Source: Candidatus Krumholzibacteriia bacterium | GTDB lineage: Bacteria > Krumholzibacteriota > Krumholzibacteriia > JAJRXK01 | NCBI GenBank assembly: GCA_029932915.1 | Contig: JAOZPE010000004.1 | Location: 71,873-129,707, forward strand | DNA: 57,835 nucleotides | Direction of reading: 5' to 3' | Shown: piece after piece, positions 8,074-16,707 of the stretch | How the letters are laid out: each line of letters begins with the position of its first letter | How positions within the stretch are numbered: position 1 is the first letter of the stretch | Translations under genes and position numbers: made by a program | The notes under the pieces: model-generated | Seen by the model: only the letters and a program-made list of their open reading frames with translations | Databases searched by the model: none | What the model was told of the DNA's origin: nothing

Positions 8074-9903
8074 CTACAGTCCCAGACCGTGGACCTCCTG
8101 GTGTGCGCGCTCCTCCTGGAGCTCCTTGAAGATACCGTCTTCACGCTGATCCATCATGTCACTGGGATCGCCCAGGATCGTCGGGGTGATGAAGACGATG
8201 AGCTCACGCTTGGCCTTGGCGGTCGACGTGCTCTTGAAGAGATTTCCCAGCAGAGGAATGTCCTTCAGGATGGGAACACCCGAGGTCAGCCTGCTCTCGA
8301 CGTTGCGGATCAACCCGGCGATGACCGCCGTCTCTCCATTGTTCACGAGGACGCGCGTGTCGGCCTCGCTGGTGTTGATGATCACACCACCCTGGACGGT
8401 GGCCTCGCTCGACAGATCGGAGACCTCCGGATGGATGTCCAGGGTGATCTGCCGGTCACTGTTGATGTGAGGCGTCACGATGAGACGGATACCGATGGTG
8501 GTGAGCTGGGTCACCGCGTTGCCCGCCTCGTCGGCCACGATCAAGGGAATCTTCTGACCGACGAGGATCTCCGCCTCGCGGTTGTCGGTGGTGGTGACCG
8601 CCGGATTCGAGATGATCTGGGCCTTGTTCTCCTTCTCCAGAGCCTGCAAGGTCATCTGCAGTGCACCCCAATCCTGGATCCCACCGATGCGGATCTGGCC
8701 CAGCGGGTTCTCGATCCCCCCGTTGAAGGCCACGTCACCGCTGATGTTCGAGCCCGATCCCTTGAAGTCCTTCATGCCCCACTCGATGCCCAGGGAACGC
8801 CCGATACGGCTGTCCAGATCGAGCAGCATCGCGTCGATGTGGACCTGGGGCGTCCGGGTGTCGAGGTGACGCGCCATGTCCGCAACGAGATCGACCACCG
8901 ACGGGATGTCGGTGACGACCAGGCTGTTCGTGCGCGGCTCGACCTCGACCGACCCGCGATTGCTCATCATGTTCTTCATCGCGTCGCGCACCTCATCGGC
9001 ATTCGCGAAGTCGATGCGCACGACACGGGTGGTGAGCTTCTCGATCTGATCGACGCGCTGTTGGGCCGTCTTCTGCGCCAGCTCCTCTTCGCGAAGCTTC
9101 TTGAGCGTGTCGACACGGATGACACCGTGCTCCTCGACATACCCGAAACCGTTCGCGCGAAGGATGACGTCGAGCGCCTCCCGCCACGGGACATCGGTCA
9201 AGCTGGCGGTGACATTGCCCTCGACCTCCGGAGAGGCGATGATGTTCTTCCCGCTGAACTTGGCGATGCTGCGCAGGATGGTCTGGATGTCGGCGTTCTG
9301 GACGTTCACGCTGAACATCCGGGCATAGCTGGCGTCGGTCTCCCTGCGGACCGGCTGGGCCACCCGAGGCTCGTCCGCCTGGGCCTGCCAGTGGTCCATG
9401 GGAAGGCTTCCGTAGGCTTCGCTCGGATACACCGAGGCCTCCGGATCGACCTGGTCGGGAACCTGGCTCTGCGAAGCGACGAACACCACCAGCCCGTTCT
9501 CGGTCTCCTCGACGCTGCACTGCGCGGGTTGGGTCAGATCGATGACCACCCGGGTGACCGGAAGAGGATTGATGCTGAACTGCGCCACTCTCACCTGGCT
9601 GACCAGTTGTCCATCACCTTTCAACGGGGTCGTATCACCGCGCAGAATGCCGCCCGGCAGGTCGACCACGAAGCGGTCGGGGCCCGTCAACTGGGTTTCC
9701 CGGTGGCTCAAGTTCCCTTGAGCGTTGATCTCCACGCGGACACCGCTCCCGCCGTTCACGAGATTGACACCCACGATGTCGGCCGTTTTCGAGGAGCTGG
9801 GGCCGTCTTCAGCCGCGGAGCTCAAACCCGCGAAGGAAGCCAGACACAGGACCAGGACCAGAGTGCCGACGAACCCTGCTTTGCCGTTGAGGATCGTGAT
9901 CAT
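8074..9903 (-). CDS. pilQ: Type IV pilus secretin PilQ
   Basis: 609 residues. Forms the outer-membrane pore through which the pilus passes. Signal peptide at residues 1 to about 30 (LVLVLCLASFAGLSSA), then an AMIN domain (VRVEINAQGNLSHRETQLTG...), then an STN/N0 domain (NVQNADIQTILRSIAKFSG), an N1-type domain (TRVVRIDFANADEVRDAM, TNSLVVTDIPSVVDLVADM), and the C-terminal secretin domain with VGQKIPLIV, SDRQITLDIHPEVS and the conserved VPILKDIPLLGNLFK. Its ATG overlaps the pilP stop (ATGA). It is the last gene of pilMNOPQ. Only one AMIN domain is evident, whereas many PilQ proteins have two. Confidence 0.95.
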   Translation of the reverse strand: MITILNGKAGFVGTLVLVLCLASFAGLSSAAEDGPSSSKTADIVGVNLVNGGSGVRVEINAQGNLSHRETQLTGPDRFVVDLPGGILRGDTTPLKGDGQLVSQVRVAQFSINPLPVTRVVIDLTQPAQCSVEETENGLVVFVASQSQVPDQVDPEASVYPSEAYGSLPMDHWQAQADEPRVAQPVRRETDASYARMFSVNVQNADIQTILRSIAKFSGKNIIASPEVEGNVTASLTDVPWREALDVILRANGFGYVEEHGVIRVDTLKKLREEELAQKTAQQRVDQIEKLTTRVVRIDFANADEVRDAMKNMMSNRGSVEVEPRTNSLVVTDIPSVVDLVADMARHLDTRTPQVHIDAMLLDLDSRIGRSLGIEWGMKDFKGSGSNISGDVAFNGGIENPLGQIRIGGIQDWGALQMTLQALEKENKAQIISNPAVTTTDNREAEILVGQKIPLIVADEAGNAVTQLTTIGIRLIVTPHINSDRQITLDIHPEVSDLSSEATVQGGVIINTSEADTRVLVNNGETAVIAGLIRNVESRLTSGVPILKDIPLLGNLFKSTSTAKAKRELIVFITPTILGDPSDMMDQREDGIFKELQEERAHQEVHGLGL

Positions 9904-10358
9904 CGCTTGTCCTTCTTCTGCTCGAGTCGGAGAACGACCCGCGAGGTGATACCGTAGAGCGAGATGGAAGCCACCACGCTGTCGTCATTGATCGCGACGA
10001 TGCGGCCGTTGCGGACCTTATCGCCGACTCGGAGAATGAATCCGTTTCCGTGTCCATCCTCCAGGAGCGCGAACTTCTCGTTCGCTCCCCACATCACGCC
10101 GACCAGGGTCGCGGCGTTCACGTCCGCGAGGTCGGCTTTCGGAGCAGCCTCGAACTCTCCCGTCACCAAGGCGCGGAAGGGATCGACTCGCCCATAGGAT
10201 TGATAGAAGTACTCGTTCCGCCGGATCGAACGGATGCGCGCCTGCGCTTCGTCCGAAGGCGTCGCGGCCATCGCTTCACTCTGGGCGGCCGCCTCGACGG
10301 CAAAGCCCATCAGCAGCAGGCCGACGCCGAGAGTCGCGGTGAGGATTCGCTTCTTCAT
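9900..10358 (-). CDS. pilP: Type IV pilus assembly protein PilP
   Basis: 152 residues. A periplasmic link between the PilNO inner-membrane pair and the PilQ secretin. An N-terminal signal sequence (LTATLGVGLLLMGFAVEAAA) is followed by the PilP domain: YQSYGRVDPFRALV, AATLVGVMWGANEKFALLEDG, FILRVGDKVRNGRIVAI, YGITSRVVLRL. No lipobox cysteine is present, unlike the classical PilP lipoprotein. The start at 10358 has AAAGGAG upstream. Its stop overlaps the pilQ start by 4 bp. Confidence 0.9.
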   Translation of the reverse strand: MKKRILTATLGVGLLLMGFAVEAAAQSEAMAATPSDEAQARIRSIRRNEYFYQSYGRVDPFRALVTGEFEAAPKADLADVNAATLVGVMWGANEKFALLEDGHGNGFILRVGDKVRNGRIVAINDDSVVASISLYGITSRVVLRLEQKKDKR

Positions 10359-10378
10359 GCTCTGCAACTCCTTTGCGA

Positions 10379-11059
10379 CTAGTGGGCCGCGGCCTTGGCC
10401 GCCGCCTTCCGGTTGGTGGAACGCCCCAGTCGCTGCCGGGCGGTGTCGAGATTCTGCTTGGCGCTGTCGGTCTGAGGCGGGCGGTTCGGGACGGTGTACG
10501 CCACGATCTGCATGGAGCCGGACAGGGAGTGGGTGTTGTCCTCCTTGCCCTGATCCTCCGGCCGAACGCCTTCCAGCTCCACGTTGCGGACGTTGACGAT
10601 GCGGTTGAGGTTGGCGACCTGGCCGAGGAAGGTGCCCACCTGATGGAAGTTGCCCTCCACCTTGATATCGATGGGATTCTCCGTGTAGAACTCGCGCTGA
10701 ATCGGCTGCTGCGGACGATACTCCACCCACACCAGGCCGGCCTGCTGCGCCGCGGCCGAGATCTTCCTCAGCAGCGGCTCCATCTCATTCTGCTCGGGAA
10801 GCAGATTGCGGGCGATCAACCACTGCTGATGCAGATACTCGTACTCCTGCTCGAGCTTGGGGAGATTGCGGGCGGTGATGCGCGCCCTCTCCAGATCGCG
10901 GTTGAGAGCGTCACTCTGGGACTGGAGCTCAGCGATCTGGGCCTTCTTGGCCCGGTAGGAGAAGCTGAGCATCGCCGTTCCGAAGAACAGGTACAGAATC
11001 AACACACTCACCAGAGATGAGATGAGGATTCGCTGTACCTTGGGACTCTGAAGATCCAT
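10379..11059 (-). CDS. pilO: Type IV pilus inner-membrane protein PilO
   Basis: 226 residues. A bitopic inner-membrane protein: one TM segment (ISSLVSVLILYLFFGTAML, about residues 12-30), a coiled coil (KAQIAELQSQSDALNRDLERA...), then the periplasmic ferredoxin-like domain (LPEQNEMEPLLRKISAAAQQAGL, IDIKVEGNFHQVGTFLGQVANLNRIVNV), which is typical PilO. It pairs with PilN to form the alignment complex. The tail is Ala/Lys-rich. It is 19 bp from pilN and 20 bp from pilP. Confidence 0.93.
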   Translation of the reverse strand: MDLQSPKVQRILISSLVSVLILYLFFGTAMLSFSYRAKKAQIAELQSQSDALNRDLERARITARNLPKLEQEYEYLHQQWLIARNLLPEQNEMEPLLRKISAAAQQAGLVWVEYRPQQPIQREFYTENPIDIKVEGNFHQVGTFLGQVANLNRIVNVRNVELEGVRPEDQGKEDNTHSLSGSMQIVAYTVPNRPPQTDSAKQNLDTARQRLGRSTNRKAAAKAAAH

Positions 11060-11078
11060 TTCTCGCTTCCTCCCGTGG

Positions 11079-11657
11079 CTACATTCCGGTGGCCACGTCG
11101 GTGGCGGGCTGACCCACCTGCGCCGTCAGGCCGAACTTGAGAACGTCGATATCACCGATCTTGCCGCGCTCGATGTACTCGAGATCGACGGCGCGGTAGT
11201 TGTCGCTGGTGACCTGATCGCGCATGAAATCGGCGATGAGGAAGTTGCTGAAGGTGATCCCTTCCAGACGCACACTCGTGTTTCCGACTTCCTCGTAGCG
11301 AGTCAACCAGGTGTTCTCCGGCATGTGACGGCTGAGTTCACTCATGAGCCGAACCCGGAAGTACCGGTTCTTGTCGAGCATGGTGATGGCATCGAGGCGC
11401 CGATCGACTTCATCGCGCTCCTTCGTGAGCTGCTTGATGCGGGCGATCTGGGGAGCGAGACGCTGGGTCTCCTCCTTGGCCACCTCGATATCCTTCTGCA
11501 GCTTCACCACCTGGCCGTGCTGCAGGAAGCCGACGACGATGCACAGGGCCAGCAGGCCGACCGCCACGAAGACGGGAATGAAGCTCGCCACGGGCGGCAA
11601 CTTTACCTGTACGCTCTTGGGGACCTCGTCCTTGGGAAGGAGATTGATGCGAATCAT
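11079..11657 (-). CDS. pilN: Type IV pilus inner-membrane protein PilN
   Basis: 192 residues. The N-terminal MIRINLLP is the conserved cytoplasmic peptide that docks into PilM. One TM helix (VASFIPVFVAVGLLALCIVVGFL), a coiled coil and a small periplasmic domain with NTSVRLEGITFSNFLIADFMRDQ follow. The start overlaps the pilM stop by 4 bp (ATGA). Confidence 0.93.
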   Translation of the reverse strand: MIRINLLPKDEVPKSVQVKLPPVASFIPVFVAVGLLALCIVVGFLQHGQVVKLQKDIEVAKEETQRLAPQIARIKQLTKERDEVDRRLDAITMLDKNRYFRVRLMSELSRHMPENTWLTRYEEVGNTSVRLEGITFSNFLIADFMRDQVTSDNYRAVDLEYIERGKIGDIDVLKFGLTAQVGQPATDVATGM

Positions 11658-12724
11658 TGTTTGTCCCCCTGGGTACGAAGACCGAGTCCGACTCCCACGG
11701 TGAGCAGAGGCGACAGGGCTTCGACACTCTCCTCGCCGAATACCTCAGGGTCGTATGCAACGCCGGAGAGAGGATCTCCCACTTCCACCTCGTACTGATC
11801 GTGCTCGGCGAGCAGATCCTTCAACCCGGGGAAGCGGGCTCCCCCACCGCTGAGCACGACCCGGTCGATCGACTCGGCATCACCGGAGGTACGCAGGTAG
11901 GAGATGCTTCGATCGATGCCGGTGGACAGGTCGTGGGCGACGCCACGAACGATCTCCACCAGACGATCGGCGTCCGCTTCGTCCACCTTGTCCGGATGGG
12001 CGACGAAGTCGCGGGCCTCATCGAAGCTCACGCCGAATTCCTTCTGGAACTCCTCGACCAGTCGATTGGTCCCCACGTTGAGATCGCGGGTGAAGTACGG
12101 GGTTCCATTCTGGATCACGCACAGGCTGGTGACGTCGGCGCCCACGTTCATGAGCCCGATCACCTCGTCGCTGGGGCCGCCGTTGGTGGCTTCCCAGGCG
12201 TTCTGTACGGCGAAGGCATCCACATCGACCAGGACCGGACGAAGATCCGCCTCGCGGATCAGTTCGGCCTGGGCCTGGACGGTTTCCTTCTTGGCCGCGA
12301 CCAGGAGGATCTCCATCTGGTTCGCGCCGATGTCCTCGCGGACGATCTGGAAGTCCAGACAGATGTCGTCGATGTCGAAGGGAACGTGCTGCTCGGCCTC
12401 CCAGAAAATGGCTTCCTCGGCATCCGCCGAAGCCATCTTGTCCATGATGATCTTCTTGACGATGACCGAGCGGCCGCCGATGGAGGTCGATACATCCTCA
12501 TCCTTGATGTTCGCCTGGTTCACGACTTCGCGGATGGCTTCGACGACCATCTCGCGGTCCATGATTTCGCCCTCGACGATGGCATCGGGCATCAGCTCGA
12601 CCATCGCGAAGTTCGTGATGAGCGGTTGTTCACCGGAGTGATCGATACGCAGACACTTGACGACGTTGGATCCGATATCCAGAGCCACCGTCGCCTTACT
12701 GCGCTTGCGAAGGAGCGAGATCAT
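11654..12724 (-). CDS. pilM: Type IV pilus assembly actin-like ATPase PilM
   Basis: 356 residues. A cytoplasmic actin/FtsA-like protein that binds PilN. Visible motifs are VALDIGSNVVKCLRID (phosphate 1), the SIGGRSVIVKKIIMDKM 1C-type region, DDICLDFQIVRED, VLVDVDAFAVQNAWEA, LMNVGADVTSLCVIQNG and the adenosine loop VLSGGGARFPGLKDLLAE. The ATG at 12724 (MISLLRKRSK) is chosen by homology and a GGAGGT 11 nt upstream; no PilM-like sequence lies further up. It begins pilMNOPQ, which probably starts from the sigma-54 promoter at 12858-12874. Confidence 0.94.
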   Translation of the reverse strand: MISLLRKRSKATVALDIGSNVVKCLRIDHSGEQPLITNFAMVELMPDAIVEGEIMDREMVVEAIREVVNQANIKDEDVSTSIGGRSVIVKKIIMDKMASADAEEAIFWEAEQHVPFDIDDICLDFQIVREDIGANQMEILLVAAKKETVQAQAELIREADLRPVLVDVDAFAVQNAWEATNGGPSDEVIGLMNVGADVTSLCVIQNGTPYFTRDLNVGTNRLVEEFQKEFGVSFDEARDFVAHPDKVDEADADRLVEIVRGVAHDLSTGIDRSISYLRTSGDAESIDRVVLSGGGARFPGLKDLLAEHDQYEVEVGDPLSGVAYDPEVFGEESVEALSPLLTVGVGLGLRTQGDKQ

Positions 12725-12807
12725 CGAAGTTGCCGACCTCCAGCTGCCTGGCGCGCTTTCCGCCCCCCCAAAGGGCGCGGTGACGCAACTCAGTCCATGA
12801 TGGAAGG

Positions 12808-12833
12808 CCCCACGAGGGGACCACCCCGTGGGG
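12808..12833 (-). promoter_or_regulatory. Hairpin in the predicted pilM leader
   Basis: CCCCAC (12808-12813) pairs with GTGGGG (12828-12833) and GGGG (12816-12819) pairs with CCCC (12824-12827) around an ACCA loop, with two unpaired bases on one arm. It lies about 14 nt downstream of the predicted sigma-54 start site and about 84 nt before the pilM ATG. No T-run follows, so an attenuator or RNA-stability element is more likely than a terminator. Confidence 0.45.
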
Positions 12834-12857
12834 TTCTGCGATTCCCTGGCGGTCAAA

Positions 12858-12874
12858 GGCAAGGGCCATGCCAA
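12858..12874 (-). promoter_or_regulatory. Putative sigma-54 promoter of pilMNOPQ
   Basis: On the minus strand: TTGGCATGGCCCTTGC. GG at 12872-12871 (-24) and GC at 12860-12859 (-12) have the exact GG-N10-GC spacing, close to the consensus TGGCACG-N4-TTGCA. The predicted start near 12847 leaves a leader of about 120 nt. PilR in this locus is the obvious activator. Confidence 0.7.
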
Positions 12875-12896
12875 GAGGGAATCCCGTCGGAGGCTC

Positions 12897-12906
12897 CAAC
12901 TCGTTG
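12897..12906. promoter_or_regulatory. Dyad CAAC-N2-GTTG upstream of the pilM promoter
   Basis: On the minus strand: CAACGAGTTG, an interrupted palindrome centred about 30 bp upstream of the -24 GG. The same dyad with a different spacer dinucleotide sits at the same distance from the pilin promoter (17799-17808). Candidate PilR binding site. Confidence 0.4.
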
Positions 12907-13069
12907 AGCGGTAAGGCATTGAGAAATCGACCGGCGGGGCGACTTTCCGGCCGGCGGGCGAGGCGACCGTCCTGCACGCCTTTTCGCATCGTGCATGCAA
13001 TGGAGGAAGTCTTTGGGAATTCTCGGTTGCAAGCGATCCGCAGGCGGTCGCACCGGCGGAGGGGTGGGG

Positions 13070-13885
13070 CTAAGTGCTCAATCCGCTTGCGCGTAGATAC
13101 CAATCGATCAGATCCGGACCGAAGAACACCACGACCAGCGCCGCCGCCGAGAGGAAGGTTCCGAAGGCGATGCGCGCGTCCCTGCCACGTCCCCCCACCA
13201 CGAGTCCCCAGACGGCGCCCAGGAAGGATCCGAGAAAGATCACCATGAGCGCCGGGACGAGACCCAGGAAGGCACCGACCGCCGCCATCAACTTGATGTC
13301 GCCTCCACCCATGGCCTGGATTCCCCGCGCCTTCTCCCACATCCACCCCACCACGAGCAGGAGTCCCCCCGCTCCAAGGGCTCCGATGAGGGCGTTGACG
13401 ATGCCCGTGCCACTCAGGGGTGCCAATACGAGTCCCAAAGCCAGGAATCCCAGACTGATCGAGTCGGGAATGATCATGTGCTGCCAGTCGATGACCGCGA
13501 CCGCGCCGAGGGCGGCCAGCAGGGCGAAGAAGACCAGCCCCTGCAGGGTGGGTCCGTAGCGCCACAGACAGGCGGTCGCGAGCAGTCCACCGCCGAGTTC
13601 GACCAGCAGATAGCGTGCGGGAATGGACGCGCCGCACCAGCGGCAACGTCCCCGAAGGAGGACCCATGACACCAGGGGAAGATTCCACCAGGGAGGGATC
13701 CGGTGTCCGCAGACCGGACACGACGAAGGCGGGGTGACCACGGAGAGTCCCCGGGGAAGGCGGTAGATCACCACGTTCAGGAAGCTTCCCACGCAGGCTC
13801 CCACCGCGAAGACCAGGGCGTAGAGCCAGGGCACGGGCAACGCCCTCCAGCCCTCGACGAAGTCGGCGACGAAGTCATGCACCAT
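13070..13885 (-). CDS. pilD: Prepilin peptidase/N-methyltransferase PilD
   Basis: 271 residues. A polytopic inner-membrane aspartyl protease that cleaves type IV prepilin leaders and N-methylates the new N-terminus. The N-terminal domain has the paired zinc cysteines CPVCGHR and CRWCGAS typical of bifunctional PilD. The protease motifs include GGGDIKLMAAVGAFLG (catalytic Asp196 in the GxGD motif) and the earlier VIDWQHMIIPD aspartate. About seven TM segments are visible. Its substrates should include the two pilins at 16708-17675. Its start overlaps the upstream TPR gene by 11 bp. Confidence 0.94.
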   Translation of the reverse strand: MVHDFVADFVEGWRALPVPWLYALVFAVGACVGSFLNVVIYRLPRGLSVVTPPSSCPVCGHRIPPWWNLPLVSWVLLRGRCRWCGASIPARYLLVELGGGLLATACLWRYGPTLQGLVFFALLAALGAVAVIDWQHMIIPDSISLGFLALGLVLAPLSGTGIVNALIGALGAGGLLLVVGWMWEKARGIQAMGGGDIKLMAAVGAFLGLVPALMVIFLGSFLGAVWGLVVGGRGRDARIAFGTFLSAAALVVVFFGPDLIDWYLRASGLST

Positions 13886-14675
13886 CTCCGCCCTCCCGGC
13901 TCCGGGCCTTCCTCTCCTTCCGACGTCTCTCCAGTTCTTCGAGACTCTGGATCCCCGGGTCGACCTTGCCGTCGGCGTAGCGCCTCCGCTTGATCCACTC
14001 GGGAATGGGACCGTCCCCGCGGATGGCCGCCTCCAGCTCCTTCACCTTCCTTAGCGCGTCCTCCCTCTGGTACTTGTCCGAGGTGGTCTCGGCCAGGGTG
14101 CGGTACAGGACCAGACTCACCTGGAGGTCGCCGGCCCGGCCGGAGACGAAGGCGGCGAAGCGGCGTGGGAATTCCGGCGCGTTGGGCACGTCGGCCGCTC
14201 GCTTGAACCAGTGGAACGCCTCTTCGTCGTCCACGCAGGTGACGTACTCGATGAAGCCGGCCTCGAAGGGAAGCCACCACTCCTCGGGCATCGCTCTCAT
14301 TCCCTTCTCCAGGAAGGCGATCCCCTCCTGGGGATTCCCCATATCCTGGGAGATCACCAGGGCGGGGAAGCGATACCCTTCGACGAAGAGTGGATCGAGG
14401 GTGATGATGGTCTCGGCCAACTGCTCGAAGAAAGCCAGCGAATGCTGACCCTTGCGACTCTCACCATAGTAGAGGATCAGCTTCAACCACAGAGCGTCGG
14501 CCACCAGTTCGTCGTACCCGAAGGAAGCGATCCTCATCACCTCGGGCTGAGGAAGGTAGCGGATGGTGTTCTCCACCGAATGCTCCTGGGTCTGGCGCGC
14601 CGCGCGCGCCGCCAGACCGCTCAGCCCGAACAGGACCACGGTGACGACCACCATCCAACGACCGGAGAGCCTCAC
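13875..14675 (-). CDS. Membrane-anchored TPR-like protein in the pil locus (PilG position)
   Basis: 266 residues. One N-terminal TM/signal-anchor (VVVTVVLFGLSGLAARAA), then a conserved-looking segment IRYLPQPEVMRIASFGYDELVADALWLKLILYYGE, then TPR-like helices (VEGYRFPALVISQDMGNPQEGIAFLEKGMRA...) and a highly charged C-terminus. The YLP...ASLGYxxLxADxLWLxxIQYYG pattern is seen in TPR proteins next to ABC transporters in other bacteria. The start is a GTG at 14675 overlapping the permease stop in GTGA, so coupling with the ABC genes is likely. It may be the functional counterpart of M. xanthus PilG, by position only. Confidence 0.75.
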   Translation of the reverse strand: MRLSGRWMVVVTVVLFGLSGLAARAARQTQEHSVENTIRYLPQPEVMRIASFGYDELVADALWLKLILYYGESRKGQHSLAFFEQLAETIITLDPLFVEGYRFPALVISQDMGNPQEGIAFLEKGMRAMPEEWWLPFEAGFIEYVTCVDDEEAFHWFKRAADVPNAPEFPRRFAAFVSGRAGDLQVSLVLYRTLAETTSDKYQREDALRKVKELEAAIRGDGPIPEWIKRRRYADGKVDPGIQSLEELERRRKERKARSREGGDGA

Positions 14676-15439
14676 TTGAAATCCCTCCGGCTGAAGACCC
14701 AGGAAGCCACCACCAGGCAGACGGTGGAGTAGAGAAGGGCGTAGACGCCGGCCCAGATCAGATGAGCCGAATGGATCGGCAGACCGTGCACTGCGGCGTT
14801 GCGGATGTTGAAGAGTTCCAGGTCGGGGAGGATCCACCGGACGACATCGATCGCCCACACCGTCCCCTGGTTGCCCGACATCGCCGCGAAGCTCTGCAGG
14901 TCGCCCAGGGTGTGGCCCGCCAGGAAGACGCCCAGGGTGAACAGGCTGGTCAGAACCGGCGTGGTGAAGGCGCTGAAGAGCATCACCACCGCCGTCACCA
15001 CCACCATCTCACAGCCGGCGGTGTACAGCGACTTGATGAACGCCGGATCGAAGACCGTCGGGGTGACCCACACCGACAGGAAGAAGAGGACACTCATGCT
15101 GGCCATGATCACCAACAGGGTGATGAGCAGGCCCAGGTACTTGCCCAGCATGTAGTCGGTACGTGTGATGGGCTTGCTCAGCATGGTCATGATCGTCCGT
15201 TTGTCGATCTCCTTGTGGACCATCCCGCTTCCCATCAACAGCACGATCAACAACCCGAAGATACTGATGGACGACAGGCCGACATCGGCCACCATCTTGG
15301 TCTGCGCGCCGATGGTCAATGGACTCAACACCACCGACGACGCCACCAGCACCACACCAAAGGCCCCGACCAGGGCGAAGATCTTGTCGCGAACGGCTTC
15401 ACGGAAGGTATTCCGCGCGATTGCCAGCACTCCCATCAT
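14672..15439 (-). CDS. ABC-2 type transporter permease in the pil locus (PilI-like)
   Basis: 255 residues with six predicted TM helices. The N-terminus AIARNTFREAVRDKIF and the GMVHKEIDKRTIMTMLSKPITRTDYMLGKYLG loop are typical of ABC-2 permeases. It overlaps the ATPase gene by 1 bp (TGATG) and the TPR gene by 4 bp, so the three form a tight unit. In Myxococcus xanthus the pil cluster holds an ABC transporter (PilH ATPase, PilI permease) needed for pilus assembly between pilA and pilD, the same place as here. The substrate is unknown. Confidence 0.85.
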   Translation of the reverse strand: MMGVLAIARNTFREAVRDKIFALVGAFGVVLVASSVVLSPLTIGAQTKMVADVGLSSISIFGLLIVLLMGSGMVHKEIDKRTIMTMLSKPITRTDYMLGKYLGLLITLLVIMASMSVLFFLSVWVTPTVFDPAFIKSLYTAGCEMVVVTAVVMLFSAFTTPVLTSLFTLGVFLAGHTLGDLQSFAAMSGNQGTVWAIDVVRWILPDLELFNIRNAAVHGLPIHSAHLIWAGVYALLYSTVCLVVASWVFSRRDFK

Positions 15440-16458
15440 CAGCGCACCTCCTGCACGTCCCGAACCGCCTCGACCACTTCATCGGTGGCTTCCTGTATCG
15501 ACGAGGAATGCTCAGGTTCCGGTTTCGTGGCCGGTGACGGACGAATTCCGATCTCGGCCAGGAAGATCTCTTCGAGCGAGGAACGAAGGGGCTCGACGCG
15601 AAGGAGCCTCCCTCCCTCGGAATGGATGAGCTGCAAGACGTCGGGCAGCTTCCCCTCGTCATCCACGGCGATGGACGCCAGGTCGCCACGGATCTGCACC
15701 GCGTATCCCTCCCGGCGCAGACGATCGACGGCGGACGGACCGAGCTCGCGGCAGCGCACGGCCTTCGCCACTCCGACCCCTTCGAGATCCCTCATGTCCA
15801 CCACCCTCTTGAGTCTTCCTCCGTCGAGGATCGCAACCCGATCGGCGAGGCTCTCGACGTCACTGAGGATGTGGGAACTCATGAAGATGGTCTTCCCCTG
15901 CTCCTTCAGGCCGGTCAGCAAGGTGCGGATCTGATGGCGGCCCACCGGATCGAGTCCACCCATGGGCTCGTCCAGGATGAGCAGCTCGGGATCGTTGACC
16001 AGCGCCTGACCCAGTCCCATCCGCTGGAGCATTCCCTTCGAAAAGGTCCGCAGACGCCGGTCCGCGTTCTCGGTCATTCCCACCAGCTCGAGGACCTCAT
16101 CGACCCTGCGCCGGGACTTCGACCGGGGCAGACGGTGGAGATCGGCCACGAGGTGGAGGAACTCACGTCCGGTGAGATGGTCGTAGAACCATGGATTCTC
16201 GGGGAGATAGCCGAGGCGGGCCAGGGCGGCGGGGTCACCCGCGCGGTGGCCGAAGACCTCGACGCGCCCCGAATCGACCCGGATCAGGCCCAGCAGGGCC
16301 TTGATGGTCGTGGTCTTGCCGGCGCCGTTGTGCCCCAGGTAGGCCAGGGTCTCGCCCTCGGCGAGCTCGAGCTGGACACCTTGGAGCACCGGCTTGCGCC
16401 GGCGCAGGAAATCGGAGCGGTAGCTCTTGTGGACATCATGGAGACGGAAGATCGACAC
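15439..16458 (-). CDS. ABC transporter ATP-binding protein in the pil locus (PilH-like)
   Basis: 339 residues. Cytoplasmic ATPase partner of the adjoining permease. Walker A is GHNGAGKTTT, the signature is FSKGMLQRMGLGQAL, Walker B is LLILDEP, and the H-loop is FMSSHILSD. The approximately 100-residue C-terminal extension (after about residue 220) resembles that of ABC-2 drug/gliding-type ATPases. The start is a GTG at 16458 with AAGGGAT upstream. Placement after the pilins and before pilD matches PilH of M. xanthus. Confidence 0.88.
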   Translation of the reverse strand: MSIFRLHDVHKSYRSDFLRRRKPVLQGVQLELAEGETLAYLGHNGAGKTTTIKALLGLIRVDSGRVEVFGHRAGDPAALARLGYLPENPWFYDHLTGREFLHLVADLHRLPRSKSRRRVDEVLELVGMTENADRRLRTFSKGMLQRMGLGQALVNDPELLILDEPMGGLDPVGRHQIRTLLTGLKEQGKTIFMSSHILSDVESLADRVAILDGGRLKRVVDMRDLEGVGVAKAVRCRELGPSAVDRLRREGYAVQIRGDLASIAVDDEGKLPDVLQLIHSEGGRLLRVEPLRSSLEEIFLAEIGIRPSPATKPEPEHSSSIQEATDEVVEAVRDVQEVR

Positions 16459-16516
16459 GATCGGATCCCTTTCGATCTGGTTTCCGGGCGAAATGGCCGA
16501 AAACCGGCCGCCTCGA

Positions 16517-16551
16517 ACGTGAAAACGCTACACCAGGTAGCGTTTTGCACG
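16517..16551 (-). terminator. Intrinsic terminator after the pilin pair
   Basis: AAAACGCTAC (16522-16531) pairs perfectly with GTAGCGTTTT (16537-16546) around a 5-nt loop, so the 3' arm on the minus strand ends in TTTT. Flanking CGTG/CACG extends the pairing with one bulge. It lies between the second pilin and the ABC ATPase gene, so ABC-pilD expression may depend on read-through or a separate promoter. The 156 bp from here to the pilin stop hold only a short run of ACCGGTCC-like repeats. Confidence 0.8.
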
Positions 16552-16707
16552 TTGGGTGCCATTTCCACGGATGCCGGTCCGGGCGCCGGTCCACCGGTCC
16601 ACCGGTCCGCCGGCTCTCGGCCGCCGGGTACGTGCCCGAGGTCCCCCAGCGCGCGTGGCGTCGGCCCGCAGGCGGGGACGTCCGGGGCTTCCAATCCGGC
16701 CACGGTG

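Larger units (their letters stand above)
12725..13069 (-). other. Intergenic region between pilD and pilM (345 bp)
   Basis: No gene is seen. In transcription order it holds a hairpin with stem TGCACG/CGTGCA (12973-12978 with 12990-12995), which may end pilD, then a CAAC-GA-GTTG dyad, a sigma-54 promoter, and a leader hairpin before pilM. I compared the region with the cyclic-di-GMP-I riboswitch consensus and did not find it. Confidence 0.7.

Noticed and set aside
12725-13069. Possible cyclic-di-GMP riboswitch before pilM
   Set aside because: The conserved GEMM core and tetraloop/receptor arrangement were not found; only simple hairpins are seen.
16580-16615. Tandem ACCGGTCC-like repeats downstream of the second pilin
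   Set aside because: Only two or three imperfect short units; too small to be called a functional repeat or array.
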